The notes: generated by a model from the sequence alone, not told the origin. DNA of 64,000 nt from Bacteroides sp. CAG:927 (GCA_000431155.1 HF985650.1:5581-69580), one strand, 5' to 3'. Counted from the first letter of the stretch, positions 35,322 to 43,059 are shown. A program made the numbers and translations.

Positions 35322-36464
35322 TTATCGGTCGGAGCCGAATAGCTCATCAAGGGGGGTGATGGTGAAAGAATCGGTAATCTCGTTTCTATGAAGGTCAAAG
35401 TATTCATAATTCATCTCATACCACTGGCCGCCAATCTTGCCGTATATCTTGCTATCCCCGCAAAGCATAACCACGATGGTAAGGAACGCCAGTACGGCGA
35501 AGGCCATGCCCACGAGACAATAGAGGGCGAGAATGGCAGCCGACACGATGAGGTAAAACGGAGCGGCTACAAGAAATGAGACGATATCCAGATTGATGAT
35601 GGAACGGCCTAACATGAATATGAGGGGCAATGACAAAACAGCGACGGCAATTATATGGGCAATAATGGGGTATTCAAAATCAAAATAATATCCAACCACC
35701 CATATTATGAAATACAGGACTCCCAAGAATGGAAGCTTTACCCACCAACCGGCTTTGTAATCAAAGTCTCTGTCGGCCTGGATGACAAACAGTATGTAGG
35801 TCATGACACCCATCTGCTGGAACAAGGCTATGGCTATCAGGAATATGTAGATCCATGCCTTTGGCCACCAAACATTGTTGACATCGCAGAATCCAAGCGG
35901 ATCCGGGCTGCCAAAGACATACATAAGCTCAAAAATGGAGAGCGCCATTGTTGCGCAATAGTATATCCAGAACCAGATATTGCCGAAACGGATGTTTCGC
36001 TTAAGAAACAGGAATGATACCGTGACAACCAACAAAATCCAAAATGCAATCCAGAAACATTTGTCCGGCGGTATTATGGTCTTGTCTTTCAGTATATTGA
36101 AATCCGGAAGCGTTTCCATGATTCTGTCGGTCGAGAAGTAATAGCCTAACGAACCCCACTTGCCATGGGTTTCGTCAAGGTTGACCCATGCCGGTAAAGT
36201 GGCTTTTACATCGTTGCTAAATGACAGAGAATTGAGCTGGGCATAGCAAGTGTCGCCCTTGAATACGACCTTGGCCCAGAACCCCTGATGGTCAATGTAT
36301 TCAAGCTTGGCAGTTTTGCCAACCCGGTGGGTGATTTTGGTGTGATTGCCGGGTTTGGCCCTCAGCGAGAGTATGTCATCAGCAACTGTGCAATACTCTC
36401 GTGCATTGCAGTAAGCGAATGACAACATGGCTATTGCCAATATCGTAAAAATCTTTTTTAACAT
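35322..36464 (-). CDS. Exported SH3-domain polytopic membrane protein; first gene of operon A
   Basis: A 380-residue protein with a signal peptide (MLKKIFTILAIAMLSFAYC), then an SH3-like domain ('ILSLRAKPGNHTKITHRVG', 'GFWAKVVFKGDTCYAQL'). About six or seven hydrophobic segments follow between residues 130 and 350, and a short hydrophilic tail ('YEYFDLHRNEITDSFTI'). The plan, an outside SH3-like domain plus a polytopic membrane part, repeats that of the 31571 protein. It is preceded by its own triple operator and a near-consensus -7 box, and leads the Sel1 and AraC genes. Confidence 0.78.
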   Translation of the reverse strand: MLKKIFTILAIAMLSFAYCNAREYCTVADDILSLRAKPGNHTKITHRVGKTAKLEYIDHQGFWAKVVFKGDTCYAQLNSLSFSNDVKATLPAWVNLDETHGKWGSLGYYFSTDRIMETLPDFNILKDKTIIPPDKCFWIAFWILLVVTVSFLFLKRNIRFGNIWFWIYYCATMALSIFELMYVFGSPDPLGFCDVNNVWWPKAWIYIFLIAIALFQQMGVMTYILFVIQADRDFDYKAGWWVKLPFLGVLYFIIWVVGYYFDFEYPIIAHIIAVAVLSLPLIFMLGRSIINLDIVSFLVAAPFYLIVSAAILALYCLVGMAFAVLAFLTIVVMLCGDSKIYGKIGGQWYEMNYEYFDLHRNEITDSFTITPLDELFGSDR

Positions 36465-36588
36465 GTAGCAATTGATGTAGAAATGTTATGGTATGGATTT
36501 ATTGATACGGCTCAAGGCTCATTGGTTTATTTGAGGAATTTCATGGAGGATTGAAAAAGAGAGAGGACCATGTAAATGTCCACAGTTA

Positions 36589-36596
36589 CAAAGGTG
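36589..36596 (-). promoter_or_regulatory. Near-consensus -7 box of operon A
   Basis: The minus strand reads CACCTTTG, one mismatch from TAnnTTTG. Its distance to the nearest operator core (54 bp) is one helical turn less than in operon B (65 bp). Confidence 0.4.
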
Positions 36597-36640
36597 CAAA
36601 AGAGAATTGAGATAGTTGTATTATTTGGCAGAAAAAATTG

Positions 36641-36695
36641 TCTCAATTCGTAAATTTTGGTCGCAAATCGTAAAAAGTTGTCTCAAAATGTAAAT
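36641..36695. promoter_or_regulatory. Triple operator repeat upstream of operon A
   Basis: Cores GTAAA begin at 36650, 36670 and 36690, 20 bp apart. In the transcribed orientation the sites read TTTACATTTTGAGAC, TTTACGATTTGCGAC and TTTACGAATTGAGAC. They match the repeats at 33271-33330 closely. The remaining intergenic DNA from 36465 to 36835 shows no gene. Confidence 0.65.
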
Positions 36696-36835
36696 TTACC
36701 TGATTTTTAAACACTTTCCGAAGATAAGATGTCAATGGATTGGGTGTTGGCTATGCCTAATAAGATGCGTTGTTATTTCACAATGATTTTTATCGCGGAT
36801 CTATCCGTGTGCTGCCCGATATAAATAAATGCGAT

Positions 36836-37043
36836 TTACCACTGGTGGCCGCCTCGCCTGAAGCGGGCACATCTGGTGCAGTTCCATTCGTACTGACAAG
36901 ATTCCAGATGTTCGTTAGTATGGAAACAGTCGTGAAAATGGCAGTATCCGTCCTTGTAGAAGTAACACTCATTGTAGGCCGACCATAGCTCTTTGTTTTC
37001 CTCGTAAATTTCCTCATAGCTCTTGACGATGTGGCGGGGGGCG
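36836..37043 (-). pseudogene. Out-of-frame Cys-rich tail of the 37014 membrane protein
   Basis: Directly past the stop of the 293-residue membrane protein, a +1 frame codes for about 65 residues that look genuine: 'SYEEIYEENKELWSAYNECY', 'DGYCHFHDCFHTNEH' and 'ESCQYEWNCTRCARF', with seven Cys and several His in zinc-finger-like spacing. There is no good start codon for it alone. The two frames meet at a run of six C (minus strand) at about 37038-37043; five C would join them into one protein. Either a frameshift mutation, a phase-variable tract, programmed frameshifting or a sequencing error is involved. Confidence 0.55.
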
Positions 37044-37895
37044 CCGCGGTGTACTATCTTCCGGCTCGGGAGCGGAGTATCCGCCGCTACCGCTGCTGCC
37101 ACTGCCGTAGTCGCCGGCATCGGGATGCTCAAGCGACCAGCGGTATCTGGCCTCCCGCTCGGCAGCCTCCTCGCGTTCTTTTGCTTCAGCTCTCCTATCG
37201 TCTTCTCGACGGGTGTTGATGAAAGGGAGGTATGCAAAAAGGTATGAGTCACCGACTGCAAACCATATCAGCCAAGGTGAATACACCATAAACATCAGCA
37301 GGCTCCAGGTCAGCGAGGCTATCCCCATGACAGCAATGCAAACGTAAGCCTGCGTCTTTTGTGAGAGATATGCGGTCTTCCAAAGATAATATGCCGACAT
37401 GCCGAAAACTCCTGCAGGGAGGCAGATGAAGAAGGCTCCAATTGTTGTCGCTATCCATCCGTCGTCAGACGACGGCATGAGGACGTCGAAAGCCTCGACC
37501 GGGCTTTTGACCAAGAGCGCCCAAGCCAGGAAAATTCCGGCCGAGACTGTTGTAAGCAGATAATCGGTATACGCCATCTTGACCGACGGCTTGCGTTGTG
37601 TGTCGGGGTGAGCTGCATAATCGGTGTTCTCACAAAGGACGTATTCCTTGGTCGTTCTACTAAATCCCAGAGCGAGCAGGATGCATAGGGCGACAATTAT
37701 GCATCCGAATACATATTCGTTTCCCAAAAGTACACGGAGCGGGCCATCTCCGATGAGGCTGTCACGCGTGACGGAAATGTTGCTGGCGGAATTGCCGTTT
37801 CCGATAATATCTTCCACAAATGTCGGCCACTCGATGAAGATGATAGCCATCCCGAGTAAGTAAATTATCAAAAGTCCATATAATATCTTCTTCAT
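37014..37895 (-). CDS. Polytopic membrane protein of the island, possibly frameshifted
   Basis: A 293-residue protein of unknown function. It has a hydrophobic N-terminus (MKKILYGLLIIYLLGMAIIF), further membrane segments around residues 57-77, 112-130, 148-170 and 185-212, and a charged cytoplasmic helix ('RREDDRRAEAKEREEAAERE'). The Gly/Ser/Pro-rich tail ends abruptly in 'STPRRPPPHRQEL'. Removing one C from the C6 tract inside the tail would extend it by a Cys-rich domain (see 36836-37043). Its start overlaps the stop of the small acidic gene upstream by 4 bases. Layout resembles the other membrane proteins of the island. Confidence 0.7.
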   Translation of the reverse strand: MKKILYGLLIIYLLGMAIIFIEWPTFVEDIIGNGNSASNISVTRDSLIGDGPLRVLLGNEYVFGCIIVALCILLALGFSRTTKEYVLCENTDYAAHPDTQRKPSVKMAYTDYLLTTVSAGIFLAWALLVKSPVEAFDVLMPSSDDGWIATTIGAFFICLPAGVFGMSAYYLWKTAYLSQKTQAYVCIAVMGIASLTWSLLMFMVYSPWLIWFAVGDSYLFAYLPFINTRREDDRRAEAKEREEAAEREARYRWSLEHPDAGDYGSGSSGSGGYSAPEPEDSTPRRPPPHRQEL

Positions 37896-38092
37896 GATTC
37901 GGTAGGATTTTGGCGTTCTCTTTCTTCATGTGTGTGACGCAGAAGGATTTCTTGTACAACTGAACTGTTCAAGTCCGTATGCGCGCCTTCCAAAAATTCC
38001 TCCAGACGGGCTTCAAGTTCTTCATCTGACGGAACATCCGAATACTGCACGTCTTCTTCATCATTTTTCATTTCGTTTTCTTCATTTATCAT
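37892..38092 (-). CDS. Small acidic protein, unknown
   Basis: A short acidic protein of about 66 residues if started at ATG 38092 (MINEENEMKNDEEDVQ); ATGs at 38104 and 38071 are also possible. It is rich in Glu/Asp ('DVPSDEELEARLEEFLEGAH') and probably helical. I do not recognise it. Its stop overlaps the ATG of the membrane protein gene (ATGA), which supports it as a real, translationally coupled gene. It is the first gene of the third minus-strand unit in the island. Confidence 0.6.
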   Translation of the reverse strand: MINEENEMKNDEEDVQYSDVPSDEELEARLEEFLEGAHTDLNSSVVQEILLRHTHEERERQNPTES

Positions 38093-38205
38093 AATTGTAG
38101 GCATTTCTGATTTCACTACAGTATTAGGGTCGTCTGGTTCACAACGACATGATAAAAAGGTTCTAAGCCAACTATGCCACATCTAAAGTGAAGACCCTGA
38201 GTGAG

Positions 38206-38239
38206 CAAATGTAATGACAGCAGTCCACGCTATAGCGTG
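38206..38239 (-). promoter_or_regulatory. Promoter with 14-bp palindromic operator
   Basis: The minus strand reads TACATTTG at 38213-38206, a -7 box. At the -33 position lies a perfect palindrome, CACGCTATAGCGTG (38226-38239), a probable repressor site. This unit differs from operons A and B, as the TTTAC repeats are absent here. Confidence 0.5.
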
Positions 38240-38395
38240 AGAGCCGCAATGCCATCTCTGTTCGTTTGAAAATTTCTATAGTTTCACTTACAAGATTAGC
38301 ATAACGCTTCCTTAATTCATATTTCAACGGACCGGCCTCTGCCAATCCTAACTGCAAATTTATGACAAATTTTTATTTTCACAGCATAAAACAAA

Positions 38396-38442
38396 ACACC
38401 CAACTTGACAAAAGTGGGTGTCAAATTGGGTGTAGATTTTTT
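38396..38442. terminator. Strong hairpin terminator left of the mobile element
   Basis: ACACCCAA-c-TTGACA at 38396-38410 pairs with TGTCAA-a-TTGGGTGT at 38419-38433: a 15-bp stem with one mismatch and a loop of about 8 bases. A T run follows on the plus strand (38437-38442), and T-rich sequence follows on the minus strand. It probably terminated the tRNA-side transcript before the element inserted. Confidence 0.55.
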
Positions 38443-38468
38443 GTAAGTGCTTGACTGTCAAGCTTGAT

Positions 38469-38493
38469 TGCGGAGAGGGCGAGACATGAACTA
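38469..38493. other. Left attachment site (attL) of the integrated element
   Basis: TTGCGGAGAGGgCGAGA and the following bases repeat the 3' end of the tRNA-Ser gene at 47007-47031, with 21 of 25 positions equal, including the first 11 without mismatch. The repeats are in direct orientation and bracket the recombinase, mobilization and cargo genes. Confidence 0.7.
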
Positions 38494-38597
38494 TTTATAA
38501 AATAGAATATCACTACAGCTCAAATTTTGCGTTATATCTATTGACTGTTAGAGTATTATACCGCATAAGCCGTAAATTAAAATAAATTGGATTATCC

Positions 38598-38632
38598 TTG
38601 ATTGTATGGAAATTTGTATGTAATTTTGTATG
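38598..38632 (+). promoter_or_regulatory. Integrase promoter overlapping TTGTATG arm repeats
   Basis: TTG at 38598-38600, a 20-base spacer and TAATTTTG at 38621-38628 form the promoter. TTGTATG occurs at 38602, 38614 and 38626, 12 bases apart, so binding of the recombinase here could repress its own gene. Confidence 0.6.
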
Positions 38633-38666
38633 GTTAAAATGTAGTATCACCAACAAACGCTCTATC

Positions 38667-40202
38667 ATGGACAAATACAAGTATAGGATAAATTTCCGAA
38701 TTGAAAAGAGAAAAGGCAAGACCGATTCCGATGAGATGCCTATTAACGCCGACATCACTTTCGGCGGTAAGCGGGTTTGGTACTATATTGGCTATCGACT
38801 TCAACCATCCAAATGGGATTCAGAAGCGCAAAGAGTCAAAAGGAATAATTTTAATGCGGAGGGCGTATCTGCTTCGGATATCAACACCCGCATCGCAAAA
38901 GTCGAAGTAGCCATACATGAAGCTTTCAATCAGCTCGAACTGGAGGGTGAGGAAGTTTCTCCTGCCATAATCAAAGAAAAAGTCAAAGGAATACTTAACG
39001 AAGAAAAGTCTTCTCGACTTACTGTTGCAGAGGTGTATCAGATATTGATTGATGAAAGGGAAAAGGAGATCAATGAAACTCCTGCAACTGCCCAATGGAG
39101 CAAAGGAACACTCACAAAGCATAAGACTATGCTCCGCCATCTGAAAGAATTTAGAAGTGGCGTCTATTTTGAGGACATCAACGATGAATTTCTGGCTAAA
39201 TTTGAGCTTGCCCTTATAGCTAAAGGTCTATCCAACAACTATACCCACAAGTCAATGATGGATATAAAGACTTTCCTTAACTGGGCTACGAAGAAGGGTT
39301 ATAACAAAAACAATGCCTATCAAGCATACCAGCAGCGTTTCCGAGACGAAACGAAGGCTGACAGCACTGTCAATCTCTATGCACTTACTCCCGAGGAACT
39401 GCAATCCATTATGATTTTCCCGACGGGTAGGAAGGCTATTGACAGGACACGAAATGTGTTTGTATTCGCCTGTTACACCGGACTTAGATTTTCTGATGTA
39501 ATGAATCTACGGTGGTCTAATATTGACGGTGATATTCTTGATGTAATTTCAAAGAAGACCAACAAACGCCAGCGTTTTGCCCTTGCTAACGAGGCAATGA
39601 TGATATTGTCCAGGTATCCCAAAGCTCCAGACGAGCCGGATCCTTATATTTTCCCACGGATTACAAACCAGAAATATAACGAACAGTTAAAAGTGGTGGG
39701 TAAGCTCGCTGGTATGACAGGAGACTGGATTACAGAGAAGCAGAGTGGTCGTACTAAGACACGGGAAGTGCGTCCGAAGTATGAGTTGTTGACTTCGCAT
39801 GTGGCACGACGTACATTCGTAACAATGTGTTTGCGCAAAGGTATGTCACCGGAGGATATTCGTGCCGTAACAGGTCATACGACCGCGGATATGATGATGA
39901 AGTATGTGAAATTCGATGATGAAAGCAAGCGTGAGAAGATGAGTATCCTCAACGAGAACGCCCAATCAGGAGTTGAGACCGTCTTCGACCACGCTATCAC
40001 CGACAATGAGCGTATTCGGCTTGGTCTGCCTGCCCGTGACACATACTTTGAAATCTTCGAAGGTGATACCGCCTCCGTCAACGCCCATCTCGCTGTACTC
40101 GCTCACATCCGAGGGAACCTCGATGCCCGAGCCGAGTACATCAAACGCCTACCCGCCGACAAACTCAACGAAGTCCTCGAAATCATCATGAAAGGTATTT
40201 AA
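38667..40202 (+). CDS. int: Tyrosine recombinase / integrase of the element
   Basis: A 511-residue integrase from the ATG at 38667 (MDKYKYRINF). An N-terminal arm-binding domain is followed by a SAM-like core-binding domain ('WSKGTLTKHKTMLRHLKEF', 'SMMDIKTFLNWATKKG') and the catalytic domain. Catalytic residues: Arg in 'CYTGLRFSDVMNLRW', Lys in 'ISKKTNKRQRF', His and Arg in 'TSHVARRTFVT', His in 'VTGHTTADMMMKY' and the Tyr at the end of that motif. The tail of about 70 residues extends past the usual end. It sits next to attL and should insert the element in the tRNA-Ser 3' end. Confidence 0.92.
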   Translation: MDKYKYRINFRIEKRKGKTDSDEMPINADITFGGKRVWYYIGYRLQPSKWDSEAQRVKRNNFNAEGVSASDINTRIAKVEVAIHEAFNQLELEGEEVSPAIIKEKVKGILNEEKSSRLTVAEVYQILIDEREKEINETPATAQWSKGTLTKHKTMLRHLKEFRSGVYFEDINDEFLAKFELALIAKGLSNNYTHKSMMDIKTFLNWATKKGYNKNNAYQAYQQRFRDETKADSTVNLYALTPEELQSIMIFPTGRKAIDRTRNVFVFACYTGLRFSDVMNLRWSNIDGDILDVISKKTNKRQRFALANEAMMILSRYPKAPDEPDPYIFPRITNQKYNEQLKVVGKLAGMTGDWITEKQSGRTKTREVRPKYELLTSHVARRTFVTMCLRKGMSPEDIRAVTGHTTADMMMKYVKFDDESKREKMSILNENAQSGVETVFDHAITDNERIRLGLPARDTYFEIFEGDTASVNAHLAVLAHIRGNLDARAEYIKRLPADKLNEVLEIIMKGI

Positions 40203-40326
40203 CGCTATATGGAGTTGTCAAGGAATTTCTTACTACTACTGAAAATCAATATTATATACAGTCCAAGAAACAAGCCGGGTACAATAACTCCCAGAAAACA
40301 ACTTAAAGATGGTGAAAAGGGTTCGA

Positions 40327-40773
40327 TTATTTCAGTTTTCTGACTATCTCCCTGCAACCCTTTTCAATGGCTTTGAAGCAGGTGTAATATACCTGTGCTG
40401 ACTGATAGTGAGGATCCGGGAGGTCTGAAGATTCTCCGAAACAGATGTCGTAGAATAATGCGATACGATTCCAGTGTGATGGATCCAATAACCGCATCAC
40501 TTCGGTCTTATGTTGCCTTGTCATAACAATGATTCGGTCGGCTGCATTAACCAATTCCGCAGTTATCATCACTGCCTTACCACCCATCGAATATCCATGC
40601 TCCGCCGCTATTTGACACATGATTCCTTCACGTTCTTGCCCGTATGGGACATCTGTTCCACATGATAGAATCTCAATGTCTTCAAGGCTTGTTTCCTGAA
40701 TCATTTTTCTCAATATGACCTCGGCAACTGCCGAGCGGCTTGCATTACCGGTACACACAAATACAATCTTCAT
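40327..40773 (-). CDS. Low-molecular-weight protein tyrosine phosphatase
   Basis: A 148-residue LMW-PTP. The P-loop 'VFVCTGNASRSAVAE' gives Cys7 and Arg13 (C-X5-R-S), and the general-acid Asp is in 'SSDLPDPHYQSAQVYY'. The arsenate-reductase relatives need a second pair of Cys near residues 82 and 89; these are absent, so tyrosine phosphatase activity is more likely. It is cargo of the mobile element, 30 bases downstream of the MFS gene and likely in the same transcript as the two exporters. Confidence 0.85.
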   Translation of the reverse strand: MKIVFVCTGNASRSAVAEVILRKMIQETSLEDIEILSCGTDVPYGQEREGIMCQIAAEHGYSMGGKAVMITAELVNAADRIIVMTRQHKTEVMRLLDPSHWNRIALFYDICFGESSDLPDPHYQSAQVYYTCFKAIEKGCREIVRKLK

Positions 40774-40803
40774 TGGAGCGGATTTATTTATAAAATGAAT
40801 ATG

Positions 40804-41997
40804 TTACATTCGCGCCGGATTAACTTTTTGTTTTGAGCAATTGACAAGGAGGGAAGCCACTATGAAAAATATTCCCGTGCATACTACCCCTGTCCAACTG
40901 AAATGCTCCCAAGACAAGCCTGCGACAAAAGTCCCAACTGAACCGCCAAGAAAATAGACTGTCATATAGACTGTGTTTATCCTATTTATGGCTGAATCGT
41001 CCAATGCAACCACGCTGGCTTGATTTGACAGATGCACACACTGCATCCCGGCATCAATCAACAGAATAGCTATGATTATCCACAAATAGCTGTTATCTCC
41101 ATACAGTGCAATTATCCATGTCAATAACATCAGGCAAGCTCCTATGACTGAAAAGAATCTCACCCCGTATTTCGGGATATAGCCGCTGATGAACACCACC
41201 GTCGAGGCTCCGGCTAATCCGCATAGACCGAGTATGCCGATAATGTTGTCACTTGCAAAGAACGGAGCCTGTTTCAATCGGAATGCAAGGCAGCTCCACA
41301 ATGCAAAGAATGAAGCGTATGCCAATGATGCCCTTAATGATGCGACACGAAGATAAGGGTATTTTGCAAACAACCGCAGTAATGATTTCAAAAGATTTAA
41401 ATATGTGTCCTGTCTGAGAGGCGGTAATGACGGCAACATTCGATGAATCATTACGAAACAGCCAAGCATAAAGAAACTTGCCACGAAATAAACAGAACGC
41501 CAGCCCCATGTGTCAGCCAATAATCCACTGAAGACACGAGACCCCAGAATGCCGATGAGAAGACAGGATTGGATGATACCCACGTTGCGGACTTTGTGTA
41601 CGGGAGAAGAATTATAGGATACCAACGGGATGAAGAATTGCGGCATAACGGATGACGCACCTGCGAAAAAAGATGCTATCCATATGCAATATATATTTGG
41701 TGAAACCGCTATTGAAAGCAATGCACATGCCGAAATAATGTAGTTTGCCAATATAAGTTTCTTTCTTGACAGCAAGTCACCAAGTGGAATGACAAACAGA
41801 AGTCCTGCCATATATCCAATCTGGGTCAATGTCGCCACAATACTGGCTGAAAAGTCAGTCACATTAAAAGCTCTTGCCATACTTCCCAATAATGGCTGAT
41901 TGTAGTAGCAATTCGCCACCGAAAGTCCGGTGGCGATTGCCATAAGAGCGAGCAAGGGAGTTGGAATACCTTGATTTTGTTTCAATTCATATCTCAT
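40804..41997 (-). CDS. MFS exporter (cargo)
   Basis: A 397-residue major-facilitator protein with about 12 hydrophobic segments. The motif-A region 'GLLFVIPLGDLLSRKKLILA' lies between helices 2 and 3, and 'GWRSVYFVASFFMLG' near helix 5-6. The start 'LLALMAIATGLSVANCYYNQ' resembles drug-resistance MFS proteins of the YgaY/NepI type. It follows the SMR gene by 13 bases, so both exporters are probably made together under control of the divergent Crp/Fnr protein. The substrate is unknown. Confidence 0.88.
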   Translation of the reverse strand: MRYELKQNQGIPTPLLALMAIATGLSVANCYYNQPLLGSMARAFNVTDFSASIVATLTQIGYMAGLLFVIPLGDLLSRKKLILANYIISACALLSIAVSPNIYCIWIASFFAGASSVMPQFFIPLVSYNSSPVHKVRNVGIIQSCLLIGILGSRVFSGLLADTWGWRSVYFVASFFMLGCFVMIHRMLPSLPPLRQDTYLNLLKSLLRLFAKYPYLRVASLRASLAYASFFALWSCLAFRLKQAPFFASDNIIGILGLCGLAGASTVVFISGYIPKYGVRFFSVIGACLMLLTWIIALYGDNSYLWIIIAILLIDAGMQCVHLSNQASVVALDDSAINRINTVYMTVYFLGGSVGTFVAGLSWEHFSWTGVVCTGIFFIVASLLVNCSKQKVNPARM

Positions 41998-42010
41998 GAG
42001 CCTATTGTTA

Positions 42011-42337
42011 CTATGATGAGACTGCCTTCAATCCAATCAAAGACAAAATGAGGGTGACTAAAAAGAAAATTCTTATGGGAGCCGTAGATTCCTTGAAAAA
42101 GATTATTCCGACCAAGACAGTGCCTACCGCCCCAATTCCGGTCCAAACGGCATAGGCCGTGCCCAAGGGTAAGGTTCGGACTGCTTTTGCAAGGAGTGCC
42201 ATACTCAAGACCGTGGAAGCGAGAAATCCACTTCCCCACAGATAGTATTCAAAACCGGAGGCAGACCTTGCTTTACCTAAACAGAATGTCAGGCTTACCT
42301 CAAATAATCCAGCCAATAATAATATTATCCAATTCAT
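42011..42337 (-). CDS. SMR-family small multidrug exporter (cargo)
   Basis: A 108-residue protein with four transmembrane helices. The essential Glu is in the first helix ('LLLAGLFEVSLTFCLG'). Family features 'GTAYAVWTGIGAVGTVLVG' and 'FKESTAPIRIFFLVTLILS' are clear. SMR proteins work as antiparallel dimers that exchange protons for quaternary ammonium compounds or guanidinium. It is the first gene of the minus-strand cargo operon, behind a -7 box at 42368-42361, with a large palindrome just upstream. Confidence 0.92.
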   Translation of the reverse strand: MNWIILLLAGLFEVSLTFCLGKARSASGFEYYLWGSGFLASTVLSMALLAKAVRTLPLGTAYAVWTGIGAVGTVLVGIIFFKESTAPIRIFFLVTLILSLIGLKAVSS

Positions 42338-42360
42338 ATCTGTATTTTTTAAATCGGATG

Positions 42361-42471
42361 CAAAATTAGCTAAAACATAGCGCGCAACTTTTTACATATG
42401 GCAAAAACGGTTTTATCATATGTAAAAATCAGTTCTGCCATCCTGATTCTGCCGGATATTTAGTAATTTTG
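42361..42471. promoter_or_regulatory. Divergent cargo promoters with a 12-bp-arm palindrome
   Basis: TAATTTTG on the minus strand (42368-42361) serves the SMR gene, and TAATTTTG on the plus strand (42464-42471) serves the Crp/Fnr gene. Between them TTTTTACATATG (42389-42400) is the exact reverse complement of CATATGTAAAAA (42417-42428). It overlaps the -33 region of the SMR promoter and is the likely operator of the adjacent regulator. Confidence 0.65.
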
Positions 42472-42495
42472 CAAATAAATCGGAACCTATAAATT

Positions 42496-43059
42496 ATGGA
42501 TATAAAGCAGATAATCACCCAACGATATGCGATGCCTGAGTCATCTCTAAGCCGATTAAAGGAATGTCTGTCGGAAGTTTCATATCCTAAGGGATACCGG
42601 GTGTTGGAGAATGGGAAAATTGAAAAAGACATCTTTTTCATAAAGAAGGGAATTGTCCGTGCCTTTACTTTAATGGACGGGAAGGACATTACATTTTGGA
42701 TTGGTAAGGAAGGAGCAACCATAGTTTCCATGAAGGGATATGTGAACGAAGAACCCGGCTATGAAACCATGGAGCTGATGGAAGACTCAATCTTGTATGT
42801 ATTATCACGAAAAAAATTACAGGATTTATTTTTGCAGGACTTACATATTGCTAATTGGGGACGGCGATATGCTGAGATGGAATTGCTTGCTGCCGAAGAA
42901 AGGTTGATTTCCATGCTTTCTGTCATCGCCTCGGAGCGTTACAGCGAACTGCTGAAGAATAATCCGGATTTGCTGCAACGCTTACCTCTCGGAAGCATAG
43001 CTACTTATTTAGGTATTACACAAACAAGTCTGAGCCGGATTAGGGCAAAGGTAAAATAA
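42496..43059 (+). CDS. Crp/Fnr-family regulator (cargo)
   Basis: A 187-residue protein with a cyclic-nucleotide-binding-like beta-barrel ('SEVSYPKGYRVLENGKIEKD', 'IFFIKKGIVRAFTLMDGKD') and a short C-terminal helix-turn-helix ('GSIATYLGITQTSLSRIR'). Residues for cAMP binding are not obvious, as usual in Bacteroidetes members. It is divergent from the two exporter genes and the phosphatase, with a palindrome in the shared region, so it most likely controls them. From 43060 to 43165 no gene is seen. Confidence 0.87.
   Translation: MDIKQIITQRYAMPESSLSRLKECLSEVSYPKGYRVLENGKIEKDIFFIKKGIVRAFTLMDGKDITFWIGKEGATIVSMKGYVNEEPGYETMELMEDSILYVLSRKKLQDLFLQDLHIANWGRRYAEMELLAAEERLISMLSVIASERYSELLKNNPDLLQRLPLGSIATYLGITQTSLSRIRAKVK

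Noticed and set aside
36790..37017. A 75-codon frame starting ATGA-overlapped with the stop of the 37014 gene
   Set aside because: The overlap looks like coupling, but the product is Thr/Ser/Pro-rich with no pattern, whereas the +1 frame over the same bases encodes an ordered Cys/His-rich domain. The frameshift reading is preferred.
20112..38104. Island considered as a type VI or type VII secretion system
   Set aside because: Kinase, PP2C, FHA and AAA+ parts are shared, but no TssB/C, Hcp, VgrG, EssC/EccC or WXG100 gene is present.
38172..38357. A 61-codon minus-strand frame beside the third island promoter
   Set aside because: It covers the promoter and palindrome of the following unit and shows no recognisable domain; I could not tell a relic from chance.
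40327..40773. Phosphatase considered as an arsenate reductase (ArsC) beside an arsenite exporter
   Set aside because: The extra redox Cys pair is missing, and the neighbouring exporters are MFS and SMR proteins, not ArsB/Acr3.
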